A stretch of DNA of 64,000 nt from Bin5 sp965200615 (GTDB taxonomy: Bacteria > Chloroflexota > Anaerolineae > Caldilineales > Caldilineaceae): NCBI GenBank assembly GCA_965200615.1, contig OZ241377.1, forward strand, positions 2,790,001-2,854,000, read 5' to 3'. Positions within the stretch are counted from its first letter, which is position 1; each line of letters opens with the position of its first letter. The notes under the pieces are model-generated. The model was not told the origin of the DNA. It did not search any database and was given only the letters and a program-made list of their open reading frames with translations. This document shows, in pieces, positions 16,694 through 26,177 of the stretch. The position numbers and the translations under genes are program-made.

Positions 16694-16847
16694 CTTCTAA
16701 CTCCGTTCATGTTGCCGTGTTTGGAAAGCAGGGCACCCTGCTTCGTATGGCTGTCATATTCCCAATAGAGCGTCCCCGTTGGATCAAGCTGTTGAAGAAG
16801 AAATGCCTTTCCGCCTGTCATTCCTTCGTGTCATTCGTGGAATTATC

Positions 16848-18329
16848 TTATGCAAACCAGTAGGAATACAGTTCCGACTGCCACAGATGGAAACGCAGGC
16901 GAACGGTCTGTCCTGCCAGTTGCTTCAACTCGCGCCCCCCGTGCCATTGGACGCGCTCATCGGTGCTGTCCATAATGACCGGAACGCAATCATTCTTCGC
17001 GTAGCCATCAATAACTTGCCCGCTCCCGGCGTCAATCACCTCTGCCAACACCCGACCCCGCCACGAATCCGCGTTCACGTGCAACGTGTCCCCGCTGACC
17101 TCGACCGGCCTCGTCAGGACCGATCCCCACTCAACGCCGCCCTTCAGCGAAACGAATCCGTCCATACGCAAACGCGCCATACACATCGCGCTCGCATCCA
17201 GGTATTGCCTGTTCAGGACGTCCTCAAACGAAAGATTGCGATAACGGAAGCCCATATAATAGAACCACAGCTCGTTGTTGCGCTGTACCGGCCGGTTCAA
17301 TATCACGATCTGGCCCGTATCGTACGTCTCGCCGTCGCTGACGGGAGACAGTTCCATGAACGGCGCCCGTCCTGCCACCCGCTCCCAATCCAGCAGATTG
17401 CGGCTGGAGGCCAGCTCCACCGACTTGCGGCTGTCAACATTCTCATACAGCGGCGGATGTTTGCCCGCCCAGTGGTGCATCACCGGCATCGCCAGGTAGA
17501 TTCCCTCGTAGGGAAATATGGGGAAGTTGTACACATCCGTCCGCCACTCTTCCGGCCGGTTATAGATTGGACTTCGGTAGGCCGGGTCATCGAAGAACCT
17601 CTGTAACCGGGCAAATCCATTTTCCTGGTCGGTCTGATCGGCATGGAAGATCAGCCCGTGCTCGTCCCAATTGGCGAAATCCTCGCTCGTGTATAGCTGC
17701 CACGAACGACCATAAGGTCCGTTCCGTTTGGCCGCCGCTATAAACAGCCTCTCTGTCTCGTCATAGGTAAGGTGCGACTCATCGTGGCTGTGAAGAGAGG
17801 GAATATCCAGCTCTTCCCAGTGCAAAAAGTCTGCCGACACCATTGAACGCAGTTCACTCTCCCCGTATCGCAACCCTTTGAAGCGGCGGCTCGGGTCCGG
17901 ATCATGGGGGTCGTATACCGGTCCCTGCAGCATTCCCTGCGCGCTCGGCAGAATATTGTTTTCGCCTCCAACGGGCGTGTTCCGCCAAGTCAGACCTGGA
18001 TACTCGTATAGACCCAGGAAAGGCTTCTCCCAGTTCACGCCGTCCTCCGAAGTGGCGTAACAGGCATACCTCTCAATGCCGGCCGGCGCGCCCGTAGCAT
18101 CCAGCTTGACTTCGGGATCCAGACCCTCCGCGCCGGTCAGGTAGATCATCTTGAAAATCCCCTCGTCCGGCAGCCACACCGGCGAAGTCCGTACCTGAAT
18201 CGAGTTGTTCTCCCAGCGGTACTCTGGCCGGATCACGACATTGTCACGCGCCTTCTGCGGCTTGTGCAGCTTGCGCGCCAGATTGTCGATCGTCTCGACC
18301 TCGTGATCGTCGATGAAGAGATGTTTCAT
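16848..18329 (-). CDS. Five-bladed beta-propeller glycosidase-like protein (GH32/GH43 type)
   Basis: A 493-residue soluble protein with no signal peptide. Repeated strand-rich segments such as SPVWLPDEGIFKMIYL, GVNWEKPFLGLYEYPG, DPSRRFKGLRYGES and SRNLLDWERV resemble the N-terminal propeller of GH32- and GH43-type hydrolases, where the phrase ED-x-W-x-K marks field-style contacts. The C-terminal portion (VSGDTLHVNAD...VRLRFHLWQSELYSYWFA) looks like a beta-sandwich. I cannot place the catalytic acids with confidence, so hydrolase activity is likely but unproven. It follows a Gfo oxidoreductase gene by 30 bp, suggesting a shared sugar-catabolic operon. Confidence 0.6.
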   Translation of the reverse strand: MKHLFIDDHEVETIDNLARKLHKPQKARDNVVIRPEYRWENNSIQVRTSPVWLPDEGIFKMIYLTGAEGLDPEVKLDATGAPAGIERYACYATSEDGVNWEKPFLGLYEYPGLTWRNTPVGGENNILPSAQGMLQGPVYDPHDPDPSRRFKGLRYGESELRSMVSADFLHWEELDIPSLHSHDESHLTYDETERLFIAAAKRNGPYGRSWQLYTSEDFANWDEHGLIFHADQTDQENGFARLQRFFDDPAYRSPIYNRPEEWRTDVYNFPIFPYEGIYLAMPVMHHWAGKHPPLYENVDSRKSVELASSRNLLDWERVAGRAPFMELSPVSDGETYDTGQIVILNRPVQRNNELWFYYMGFRYRNLSFEDVLNRQYLDASAMCMARLRMDGFVSLKGGVEWGSVLTRPVEVSGDTLHVNADSWRGRVLAEVIDAGSGQVIDGYAKNDCVPVIMDSTDERVQWHGGRELKQLAGQTVRLRFHLWQSELYSYWFA

Positions 18330-18359
18330 TTCGGACCCTCTTTCCTGGCAACGCCAGTC

Positions 18360-19460
18360 TTAGAAATGCCCTTCGTCTCTTAACATGTACAACTGCGAAG
18401 AGCGGTCGGCCAGCGGCAGTTCAACCGGACTGTTCCCCCGCCGTTGTGACTCGTAAATTGCCATCACCATCTCCAGCGAGGCCACTCCGTCCTCTCCGTT
18501 CGAGCTCGGTTCGCCCCCATCCTCGATGCAGCGCACCAGCTCCTCGACCGCCAGCTGGATCGAGCTTGCCTCCTCGATCGCAGGAAATGGCTGCGGCTCC
18601 AGCGTAAACCACTCAATGCGGGAGTCCGGCTCATTCAGGCGGTCTGTCGTATCGACGCCCAGCAGCCACTGGTTGCCCGCATATTCCAGGCTGATTACGC
18701 CATCTGTACCTTGCAGCTCAAGTCCGAACCTCGCATACCGTGTCAACTCGTTGGCCATGCACACCGCGCTGACCCCCGAATGGAAGCTGAAGATTGCATC
18801 GCTGATATCCTCCACGCGAAACTCATGGCGGTGGCGCCGGTGCGCCGTGCCGACGGCTGATTTGACATCGCCCGCATAGATTCGGAACAGGTCCATCGTA
18901 TGCACTGCGTCGTGGATCAGCGGCCCCTCTTCGTCCGCCGTCCACGCCGGAAACGGCTTGACGCCCTGGCAAATGCCCAGCATCGAGATCAACTCGCCGA
19001 TCGCGCCGTCATCGAGCATCTCCTTCGCTTTGATAAAGGCTGGGTTCCAGCGCCGCGAATGGTTCACCGACAGCACACAGCCCGTGCTCCGGCAGGCCGC
19101 TACAATCGCGTCCCCATCCTCCAAACTCAGCGCCAGGGGCTTCTCACACAGAATGCCCTTCGCGCCGTTTTCGACCGCGGCCTCGACGATGTCCCGGTGC
19201 AGCCCCGGATGCGTCGCCACGCACACAATATCCAGCTTCTCCTGTTCCAGCATCTCTCTGTAGTCCAGGTAAAGCGCGTCCACATCCCACATCCGCCCGA
19301 ACACTTGCAGATGCTCATTGCCCCGGCTCGCGCCCGCCACCAACTCCGTCTGCGCGCAAACCGCCAGCCCGCCCGCATGTGTAAGCGGCGTCGGCGGGTT
19401 CGTTTCCCAAAGAGTCCCAATGCGGCCGCAACCAACCAGCCCGGCGCGATAGGTATTCAT
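18360..19460 (-). CDS. Gfo/Idh/MocA family oxidoreductase
   Basis: A 366-residue NAD(P)-dependent sugar or inositol dehydrogenase-like enzyme. The Rossmann motif GCGRIG is at 10-15 and the family motif CEKP at 105-108; its lysine is catalytic in characterised members. The C-terminal alpha/beta substrate domain is of full length. Substrate is unknown. It is the first gene of a minus-strand group with the propeller protein, SDR and MlrC peptidase. A candidate promoter with a perfect TATAAT lies at 19526-19554. Confidence 0.9.
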   Translation of the reverse strand: MNTYRAGLVGCGRIGTLWETNPPTPLTHAGGLAVCAQTELVAGASRGNEHLQVFGRMWDVDALYLDYREMLEQEKLDIVCVATHPGLHRDIVEAAVENGAKGILCEKPLALSLEDGDAIVAACRSTGCVLSVNHSRRWNPAFIKAKEMLDDGAIGELISMLGICQGVKPFPAWTADEEGPLIHDAVHTMDLFRIYAGDVKSAVGTAHRRHRHEFRVEDISDAIFSFHSGVSAVCMANELTRYARFGLELQGTDGVISLEYAGNQWLLGVDTTDRLNEPDSRIEWFTLEPQPFPAIEEASSIQLAVEELVRCIEDGGEPSSNGEDGVASLEMVMAIYESQRRGNSPVELPLADRSSQLYMLRDEGHF

Positions 19461-19525
19461 ATTTTTCCTTTCTGAAGATTACGTGCGAGGCTTCACAGAT
19501 GTCGGATTCTAAAGATGGGGGTCAG

Positions 19526-19554
19526 ATTATACTTTCTGGGACACTCAAGGCTAA
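19526..19554 (-). promoter_or_regulatory. Candidate promoter of the Gfo gene at 18360-19460
   Basis: On the minus strand TTAGCC (19554-19549) and TATAAT (19531-19526) are 17 bp apart. The -10 is perfect and the -35 weak. Confidence 0.35.
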
Positions 19555-19668
19555 CGAACCAAGGTCAGCAAAATCGCAAGAAGGTCGCGGGTACCCAGAT
19601 CGTAGTGATCAACTCTGATTAGCGAACGGACTGAGGATGGGCGATTGGCATGGAATATGCCTCTAATG

Positions 19669-19908
19669 CTATTTCAGGGCGCGTACTGCAAAGTCTTGAG
19701 AATTCAGTTTCTTTCCGCAACCGGCGCCAACTGAAATCCGTATACGGCGATTCGTTACAACGCTAAGAAATTCAAAACAGCAGGGCCAGGGAATCGCCCA
19801 AGCCCTTTCTCCTTCGGCTAGACCGCCTATTATCTCTTGCGCAGCTTCATGCAGCTCAGATTCCCGGCGATAAGCGTAGACGAGCAGGGGTGTATCGACC
19901 GCTATCAA
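19669..19908 (-). pseudogene. Truncated VapC-type PIN-domain toxin
   Basis: TTG at 19908 overlaps the stop of the antitoxin gene (TTGA arrangement) and opens LIAVDTPLLVYAYRRESELHEAA, the start of a PIN-domain ribonuclease. The first acidic residue D5 and E46 (CCFEFLSVVTNRR) are present. The frame then diverges and stops at 79 residues; VapC proteins are normally about 130-140, and the two later acidic residues are missing. It is probably inactive. No continuation was recognised in the 200 bp downstream. Confidence 0.65.
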
Positions 19909-20153
19909 TGCGACTCTGACTCTCCGCAAATCGTTCCCCGCAACTCTTGCCAAGAGATTTGGGCAAGCGGGTCGGCCGCGTCCGGATCTCCTACACTCAA
20001 GTCAGGTAACTTGTACGTGCCCTGTGGCTTAGGCGCGGCAAGTACCAAACGAATGCCTTCTTCGACAACAGCGCGCAGTGAACGGCCTGTGGCCTTAGCG
20101 TGTTGTCGTGCCTGCCTTAACGGTTCATTATGAATATCGATTGTAGTTTTCAT
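19905..20153 (-). CDS. VapB-type antitoxin (ribbon-helix-helix)
   Basis: An 82-residue protein with the N-terminal MKTTIDIHNEPLRQARQHAKATGRSLRAVVEEGIRLVL, a typical ribbon-helix-helix DNA-binding motif of VapB-like antitoxins that also autoregulate the operon. The C-terminal part (YKLPDLSVGDPDAADPLAQISWQEL) should bind the toxin. It looks intact although the toxin gene next to it is truncated, so it may be an orphan antitoxin. Confidence 0.75.
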   Translation of the reverse strand: MKTTIDIHNEPLRQARQHAKATGRSLRAVVEEGIRLVLAAPKPQGTYKLPDLSVGDPDAADPLAQISWQELRGTICGESESH

Positions 20154-20346
20154 GGCTGCAATCCTACCAATACATTTAGAATAAGGCCAAGCTCATTTCC
20201 CGGCTAACAACTGAAACTTGAAAGAAGCTATAGACCCCAACAGCTTCTCTCTCTGCTACGGGTCTCAGTCCCCGAACATTCACTTTACGCACCGCGAAAT
20301 GGCTGCTCTGAATGATTCGGCGCCAGGCACATCTATCACCTGCCCC

Positions 20347-21658
20347 CTACACCCGCGCAATCCGCCGCCGGAACGGCCACCGGTAGCGCAACCTCTGCCG
20401 CTCGCTGTACCCTTCGTCCCCCGGTGTCGGCGCTTCAACGCGCCCAAACATAACCCACCCCATTACCAGGAAAGCAACACTCAACAAAAAGACCGCGCTG
20501 TGCGGCGCGCCCAGACGCAGCAGTCCAACCGTCACCAACGGCGCCACCAGACCCCGCAACCCGACCCCGCAACCCGACAACCGTCGACTGGATCGCTGCA
20601 TACTCAGTCACCCTCTCCGGATCCGCCAACTGGATTCCCGCGCTGATCCGCCCCAGCTCGAAGCCCGCCATCCCCAGCCCCCTTGCAATTGCCGACGGCA
20701 TCAACATCCACAGGCTCTGTGCTGACATGTAGGTGAGCGGCGTCACGATCGAAATCGCCGAAATCGCCCGTACGACAAATAGACCCCCCCGCTTGTCGAT
20801 CGTCCGTCCCCACAGAAGATAACTGAAAAACCAGGTAATTGACTCCACCAACCCCAATAACCCAATATCCGAATAGGACAGTTGCAAGCGGTCCACCTGC
20901 ACAACCGGAATTAGCGGCCAGCTCAGCAGCCCACCCAGCCCAAACAGCGAGTAACTGAGCAGGTAGATGGCGAAATTCCTGTCGCCGCGCACGATCTGCC
21001 ACAGATCGGAGAACGCCTTCGTCTGGCGCGGCGGCAGTTCCCCCTCGTCAAGGTCAATGCGCGTGAAAAGATATGTGGCCAGAATGCCGAAGAGGGCCCC
21101 GATAGGGAAAAGGACCTGGTACCCTACCCTGTCCAAAGCCCATCCGGCCAAAGGCGTGATCAGGAGAATGACGGAAACGCGCCCCATCCGCACCGTCGAC
21201 ATCACCTTACCCCGCCCGCTCTCGGGATAGATCTTCTGAATAACCCGCGTATAGGCCGGGATCACAAACGCTTCCAGCAGCCAGAACACGATGCCGATCG
21301 CCATCAGCTGCACCGCGCCCGTCACGAACGCCGTCAGCAAAAAGAGCGAACGCCCCAGCAGCCAGCAGAAAACGATGATGTTGATGGTACGGCGCCGCCG
21401 CATCAACACGATGCTGAACGACGTGAAGACCGACCCCACAAAGAGGAGCGCCGTATAGAGCGCCAGCATATCGACGCTGGCGCCCAAGCGGCGCAGCACA
21501 ACCTGCGTGAATGGGATGATACAGGCATAAAAAACGCCGTAGGCCAGCGACATCGAAAGCTCGATGTGCATGACCCGGCGCACGGAGGGCGATAGTGATC
21601 CGGCAAGGGCCGTCTCAACCCAAATGACGGTTCGGCTCAGTAATTCTTTTGTCTTCAT
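20347..21658 (-). pseudogene. MFS transporter disrupted by a 13-bp tandem duplication
   Basis: A 12-helix-type major facilitator superfamily protein starting at ATG 21658 (GGAG five bases upstream). Membrane segments run from MSLAYGVFYACIIPFTQVVL to GLGMAGFELGRISAG. After AAIQSTVVGLRG the frame moves, because ACCCCGCAACCCG is present twice in tandem at 20551-20563 and 20564-20576. Deleting one copy restores a 1299-bp gene continuing LVAPLVTVGLLRLGAPHSAVFLLSVAFLVMGWVMFG to the stop at 20347. As it stands, the last transmembrane part is replaced by an unrelated tail to 20435. The substrate is unknown. The lesion is simple, so it could revert. Confidence 0.8.
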
Positions 21659-21935
21659 CTTTGCTCCAGCCTCAGGAACCACCAACGCCTGGCGTCTTGC
21701 GTGCGACCTGTTCGCAAAAATCTACTTTCGGACCGGAGCGTTCTACAAGCGACAACGGGCGAACTCGTCCCAGAATTCAACAACCCGGCCCGCTTCCATG
21801 GCGGCACCGGACATAACCAGTACCGTATCACAGACCCGGGAAGACGCCAACCGAATCGAGCCGCCGACAGGCATTGATTCTCCCACCTGCCCGGCGAAAG
21901 CCTTCAGTCAGCCAGCACCGTCTCTGAAAACCATC

Positions 21936-21963
21936 CACTGACCACTAACCGCTGACTATTGAG
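21936..21963. repeat. Heptad tandem repeat locus 5
   Basis: Four in-phase 7-bp units, from CACTGAC to TATTGAG, immediately before a TTGACA box. Confidence 0.75.
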
Positions 21964-21992
21964 TTGACAATCAGAGAGTTTGCGATTAGCCT
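21964..21992 (+). promoter_or_regulatory. Candidate promoter of the efflux operon
   Basis: Perfect TTGACA (21964-21969), 17-bp spacer, weak -10 TAGCCT (21987-21992). It would give a leader of about 120 bases before ATG 22118. Confidence 0.35.
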
Positions 21993-22117
21993 AGTCGCAG
22001 ACTGCACACAAGGCTATGCGCCAACCGTGCGCAGAACGTGGATCGTGGTCAACTGTTCCCACCCGCCCGGCACGCACCACTTTCAACTCGTCAAGCAACT
22101 CTTTCCAGAAATCAGCG

Positions 22118-23332
22118 ATGTCTGCCTCACATTCAAAGAGCCTCAGCGCTCGCTTCCGCCCTTCGTACACCATACTACTGCTCCTGCCCTTGCTTGCGTC
22201 TGCCATCGCCGGCTGCCTCACCCCCGTGCGCGCCGTGCCCACGCCGACGCCCTGGCCTACGCCGGTGCCCTCAGAGCAGAAGAGATATACTGTAACCCGC
22301 GGCACGATTGAAGACCGCTTCCAGGTCATCGCCGAAGTCGCTCCTCTACGCTGGGAACCCCTCGCATTCGCCGTCGACGGGAAACTGGGCTCCGTCCTGG
22401 TCAACGAAGGGGAGCAGGCCGAAGAGGGCCAGATCCTCGCCGAACTCATTATGCCCGACCTGCTCGAACAGTTGGAGCAGGCCCGCCTTGACCTTTCCAG
22501 GGCCGAGAGCGTCCTTTGGGTCTACGAAAATGAACTGACCTTCGATCTGGAAAGAGCCCAGCTCGAAGCCCGCCGCGCCGAACTGCTCCTGCAGCATGCC
22601 CGCGAGGCCGGCGACACAAACGGGATCGCCCTCCAGGAAGTGGCGCTCGACCTGGCGCAGGTGAACCTGCGGGAAATCGAAAGCCGGGTCGACCCATCCC
22701 TCGAACAGGCCGTTGCCCGCGCCAAACTGGCTGTGGCCGCCCTCGAACGCCAGGTCGAGGAACGCCGCATTCGTGCGCCCTTTACCGGTCAGGTTGTCGC
22801 CGTCGGCATAGGTCTCAATAGCATGCGCGGCCCCCTGGAACCCCCGCAACGCCGCGCCGACGTGCCCGCCTTTTCGCCCTTCATCGTCATCGTCGAACCC
22901 GACCCCGTCGAACTGATCGTCTCCAGCCAGGCCGCCCGCGTCTCCGATCTCGTCATCGGCCAGGAGGTCACCGCAATCCACCGCTGGGCGCAGGATGAGC
23001 CGTTTCCCGTGCACGTCGCCCAATTGCCCACCATCTCCTCCGGCGATCGTTTCATACCCGGCTTCCCAGGCTCCATCCACCTCACCGTAGAAGGTGAAAC
23101 GCCCCCGCTCGTCGCCGGCGAATTCATCAACATCGAAGTCGTCGCCGCCGTGCGTGACAATACGCTCCTGCTGCCCGACGCGGCCGTGCGCCGCTTCGGC
23201 GGCCGCACCTTTGTCGTCGTCCAGGATGGTGACCGCCAGCGCCGCATCGACATCCGTACCGGTCTTGAGAGCCAGGGTATGGTCGAAGTGCTGGAAGGTC
23301 TGGAAGAGGGCGACGTCATTCTAGGTCGATAG
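22118..23332 (+). CDS. Lipoprotein HlyD/MacA-like efflux adaptor
   Basis: Beginning at ATG 22118, the protein (404 residues) has a signal sequence (YTILLLLPLLASAIAGC) with lipobox IAGC at residues 30-33. A Pro/Thr-rich linker and a split biotinyl-lipoyl domain (GKLGSVLVNEGEQAEEGQILAEL and IRAPFTGQVV) follow. The halves are separated by a long coiled-coil hairpin (LEQARLDLSRAESVL to ALERQVEERR). The C-terminal beta-barrel includes VVVQDGDRQRRIDIRTGL. Such adaptors work with FtsX-type permeases to export substrates. The frame is open to 22016, but that extension lacks a signal. It abuts the permease gene with no gap, so the two are translationally linked. Confidence 0.85.
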   Translation: MSASHSKSLSARFRPSYTILLLLPLLASAIAGCLTPVRAVPTPTPWPTPVPSEQKRYTVTRGTIEDRFQVIAEVAPLRWEPLAFAVDGKLGSVLVNEGEQAEEGQILAELIMPDLLEQLEQARLDLSRAESVLWVYENELTFDLERAQLEARRAELLLQHAREAGDTNGIALQEVALDLAQVNLREIESRVDPSLEQAVARAKLAVAALERQVEERRIRAPFTGQVVAVGIGLNSMRGPLEPPQRRADVPAFSPFIVIVEPDPVELIVSSQAARVSDLVIGQEVTAIHRWAQDEPFPVHVAQLPTISSGDRFIPGFPGSIHLTVEGETPPLVAGEFINIEVVAAVRDNTLLLPDAAVRRFGGRTFVVVQDGDRQRRIDIRTGLESQGMVEVLEGLEEGDVILGR

Positions 23333-26173
23333 ATGCCCAACCGTCTCCCCTTCCTCGGGCTAGCCCTCCGCCGGCTCTACAGCCGGCCCAGCCTGACCCT
23401 GCTGTCCCTCCTCAGTATCGTCCTGGCCGTCGGTATGGTCGCCAGTATCCCCGTCTTCTCGCAAGGGGTCAGTTATCTGCTGCTTCAGGACGAGCTCGCC
23501 CATATCGGCACCACGTTTCACCGTCCTCCCCTCACCATGCGTTTCTACTTTATCGTCCCCAAGACCGCTGCCCTGCGGCTTGATAGTGCCCTGAGCCTTG
23601 AACACGACTTTCGCCGCATCGTCGAAAGAGAGACCGGTCTGTCTGTCGCCGATACCCTCACCTACGTCGCCAGCCCCGGTATGACCATCCAGCCCGCCGA
23701 CGATGAAACCACTTACACCGAACTCAAAGAAAACATCATCGTCGAAAATGTACAGTTTGCCGTCGTCACCAATATCCGCGAGCGTATCGAAATCGTCGAG
23801 GGCCTTCCTTACGGGACTGAGACCGCCGACGGCACTGTAAACGTCTGGCTGTTTGAAGAAAAGGCCACCGAGCTGGGCTTTCAGGTCGGTGAAACCTACA
23901 ATATGATCGAAGGCGCCTCCGGCAACGCAATCCCCATCACCGTCGCCGGCATCTGGAGGCCGGCCGACCTCTCCGACTTCTACTGGTCCGCCACCACCAT
24001 CTCCTGGCGCAAGCTCCTGCTCGTCACCGACAACGCCTATCGCCGTTCCGTCGAACCTGCCGTCAGCCGCCGCACCGGCATCGCCGTCTGGTACCTCAGC
24101 CCCGACGAAGAGACGCTGAAACTCCATCAGGCCGATTCCGTCGCCTACGGCCTGCGCACCGTGCCTGCCCGCGCCGATCTGCGCTTTTCCGGCACCAAAA
24201 TGGATGTCTCGCCTGAGCTGCCTCTGAACCGCTACCTGCAGCGACGAGCCAGCCTGTCCGCACTCCTGGTCGGCTTCAGCCTGCCCGCGCTCGGTCTGCT
24301 CCTCTTCTTCCTGTGGATCCTCTCCCACGTGACCGCCCAGTTTCAACAGGAAGAGGTCGCCATTCTCGCCTCGCGCGGTGCCGGCCGGCGTTTTGTCGCC
24401 CTTCTTATTTTGCTCGAAACGCTGCTCCTGCTCGCTGTTGGCATCCCCCTGGGTCTTGGGGCCGGCTATGTCATGGCCCGCGCCATGGGGTTGGCCTCCG
24501 GCTTTCTCGCCTTTACCCTCCGCGCCGGCATCCCGGCTACGCTCTTCGAAGTCGACTGGCGACTTATCGGCATGGCGGTCCTGCTCCTTGTCCTGGCGCG
24601 AGGCATCCCTGCCCTACGCGCCGCACGCGGCGGCATCGTCCAACACCTGCGCGCCCGCTCCCGTCCGCACGCCGCCATTACGACCCTCCTGCTAGCCGGT
24701 GACGGCGCTCTCATCATGCTTTCCTGGTATGCCTACCGCCAGTTGAGCCAGCGCGGCACGCTCGGCATCATCGGCTGGGAGCCGAGCGGCGACCCCTTCC
24801 GAGATCCGCTCCTCCTCCTGACACCTTCTCTCTTCGTCTTTACCTCAGCCCTCGTGCTGACCCATCTCTTCCCGCTGCTGATGGGGCCAGTGGATCGCCT
24901 CGGAAACCGCCTGCGCTCTTTCGTCGCCTACATGGGTCTCACCCAGCTGCATCGCCAGGGCCGCCACTACTCGGGCAGCCTCTTTCTGACTATGGTCTGT
25001 CTCAGCCTCGGCGCCTTTTACGCCTCGATGGCCCTCAGCCTCGACCAGTGGCTCGTCGACCGCATCCAATACCAGGTCGGCGCCGACTACCGCTTCCAGC
25101 AGGGAATTCCCCCTCCGGAGATGGGCGGGCCCAGCATGCCCGGCGAAGAGCCGGATCCGGAGGTTGTCAGCGCCTGGCTGCTGCCAATCGGCGATTACCT
25201 GGGCATCCCTGGAGTCGAAGACGCCACCCGCGTCGCCGTCTTCAAAGCCGACACTAGCGTTTCCCGGCAGATCGACGCCGTTTTTCTCGGGATCGACCGT
25301 TTCGACTTTTCCCGCATCGCCTTTCATCGTAGCGACTTCAATCGGGCCTCCCTCGGCGAACTGATGAATCGACTCGGCATGTATCCTAACGGGATTCTCG
25401 TCTCGCGTAACTTCCTGCGCCGCAGCCGCCTCCTCGAAGGCCAGACGACCAAGCTGACCATCTCCATTAACTTCGGCTCCTTCGAGCACGAATTCCTGAT
25501 CGTCGGTTCTTACGACTACTTTCCCACCGCCTATCCCGAGGATACAGAGGCCTTTGTCGGCAACCTGGACTACGTCTTCGAACAGGTCGGCGATGAAAGC
25601 CTGCACCAGATATGGATGAAGACCAGCGCCGACGCCGTCCCCGAGACAATTGAAGAGAGCATCAAGGGGCTCGGGGTCTACCCTATTCGCATTCGCGACG
25701 CCCGCGCCCTTCTCACTCTCGACGAGGAAAGAGTTGAGCGTATCGGCCTCTACGGCATCCTCTCGGTCGGCTTTCTCGCCTCCACACTCCTCGCCAGCCT
25801 CGGTCTTCTGGTCTACACCTATGCTTCTCTCCAGGGGCGTCTGCAGCAGATCAGCGTCATGCGCGCCGTCGGCCTTAAAACGAAGCTCGTCCTCGCTATG
25901 GTCGGCGTCGAATACTTGGGCGTAATCCTTTTTGGCGTCCTCTGGGGCGTCGTCATCGGCATCGCCACCGCCTGGCTCTTTGTGCCCTTCTTCCGCGTCA
26001 GCGGCGATCCGATCTTCGCCCTGCCCCCCTTTGTGCGCCACATCGCCTGGGTCCAGATCGGCATCCTCGCGCTCATATTCGGTACCGCGCTCCTGGGGTC
26101 CCAGTCGATTATTCTCTATTGGAGCACGCGTCGCGATCTTTTCCAGGTACTGCGCATGGGGCAGAGGGAGTAG
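23333..26173 (+). CDS. Large FtsX/MacB-like ABC permease
   Basis: A 946-residue membrane protein with an N-terminal transmembrane helix (LSIVLAVGMVASIPVF) and a large extracytoplasmic domain to about residue 310. A first FtsX core (ALGLLLFFLWILSHV ... LLILLETLLLLAVGIPLGLGAGYVMA) follows, then a second helix block (ALIMLSWYAY, LLLTPSLFVFTSALVLTHLFPLL). After another extracytoplasmic domain, a C-terminal FtsX core runs from SVGFLASTLLASLGLLVYTYASL to IGILALIFGTALLGSQSIILYW. The duplicated FtsX organisation fits a single-chain permease. It partners the lipoprotein adaptor upstream and the fused ATPase downstream in one operon. Confidence 0.85.
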   Translation: MPNRLPFLGLALRRLYSRPSLTLLSLLSIVLAVGMVASIPVFSQGVSYLLLQDELAHIGTTFHRPPLTMRFYFIVPKTAALRLDSALSLEHDFRRIVERETGLSVADTLTYVASPGMTIQPADDETTYTELKENIIVENVQFAVVTNIRERIEIVEGLPYGTETADGTVNVWLFEEKATELGFQVGETYNMIEGASGNAIPITVAGIWRPADLSDFYWSATTISWRKLLLVTDNAYRRSVEPAVSRRTGIAVWYLSPDEETLKLHQADSVAYGLRTVPARADLRFSGTKMDVSPELPLNRYLQRRASLSALLVGFSLPALGLLLFFLWILSHVTAQFQQEEVAILASRGAGRRFVALLILLETLLLLAVGIPLGLGAGYVMARAMGLASGFLAFTLRAGIPATLFEVDWRLIGMAVLLLVLARGIPALRAARGGIVQHLRARSRPHAAITTLLLAGDGALIMLSWYAYRQLSQRGTLGIIGWEPSGDPFRDPLLLLTPSLFVFTSALVLTHLFPLLMGPVDRLGNRLRSFVAYMGLTQLHRQGRHYSGSLFLTMVCLSLGAFYASMALSLDQWLVDRIQYQVGADYRFQQGIPPPEMGGPSMPGEEPDPEVVSAWLLPIGDYLGIPGVEDATRVAVFKADTSVSRQIDAVFLGIDRFDFSRIAFHRSDFNRASLGELMNRLGMYPNGILVSRNFLRRSRLLEGQTTKLTISINFGSFEHEFLIVGSYDYFPTAYPEDTEAFVGNLDYVFEQVGDESLHQIWMKTSADAVPETIEESIKGLGVYPIRIRDARALLTLDEERVERIGLYGILSVGFLASTLLASLGLLVYTYASLQGRLQQISVMRAVGLKTKLVLAMVGVEYLGVILFGVLWGVVIGIATAWLFVPFFRVSGDPIFALPPFVRHIAWVQIGILALIFGTALLGSQSIILYWSTRRDLFQVLRMGQRE

Positions 26174-26177
26174 CGCC

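Larger units (their letters stand above)
21659..22117. other. Divergent intergenic region with repeat and promoter
   Basis: About 460 bp between the MFS gene and the lipoprotein adaptor gene. It holds a heptad repeat (21936-21963) and a TTGACA-led promoter candidate (21964-21992). No credible coding frame was seen. Confidence 0.5.
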
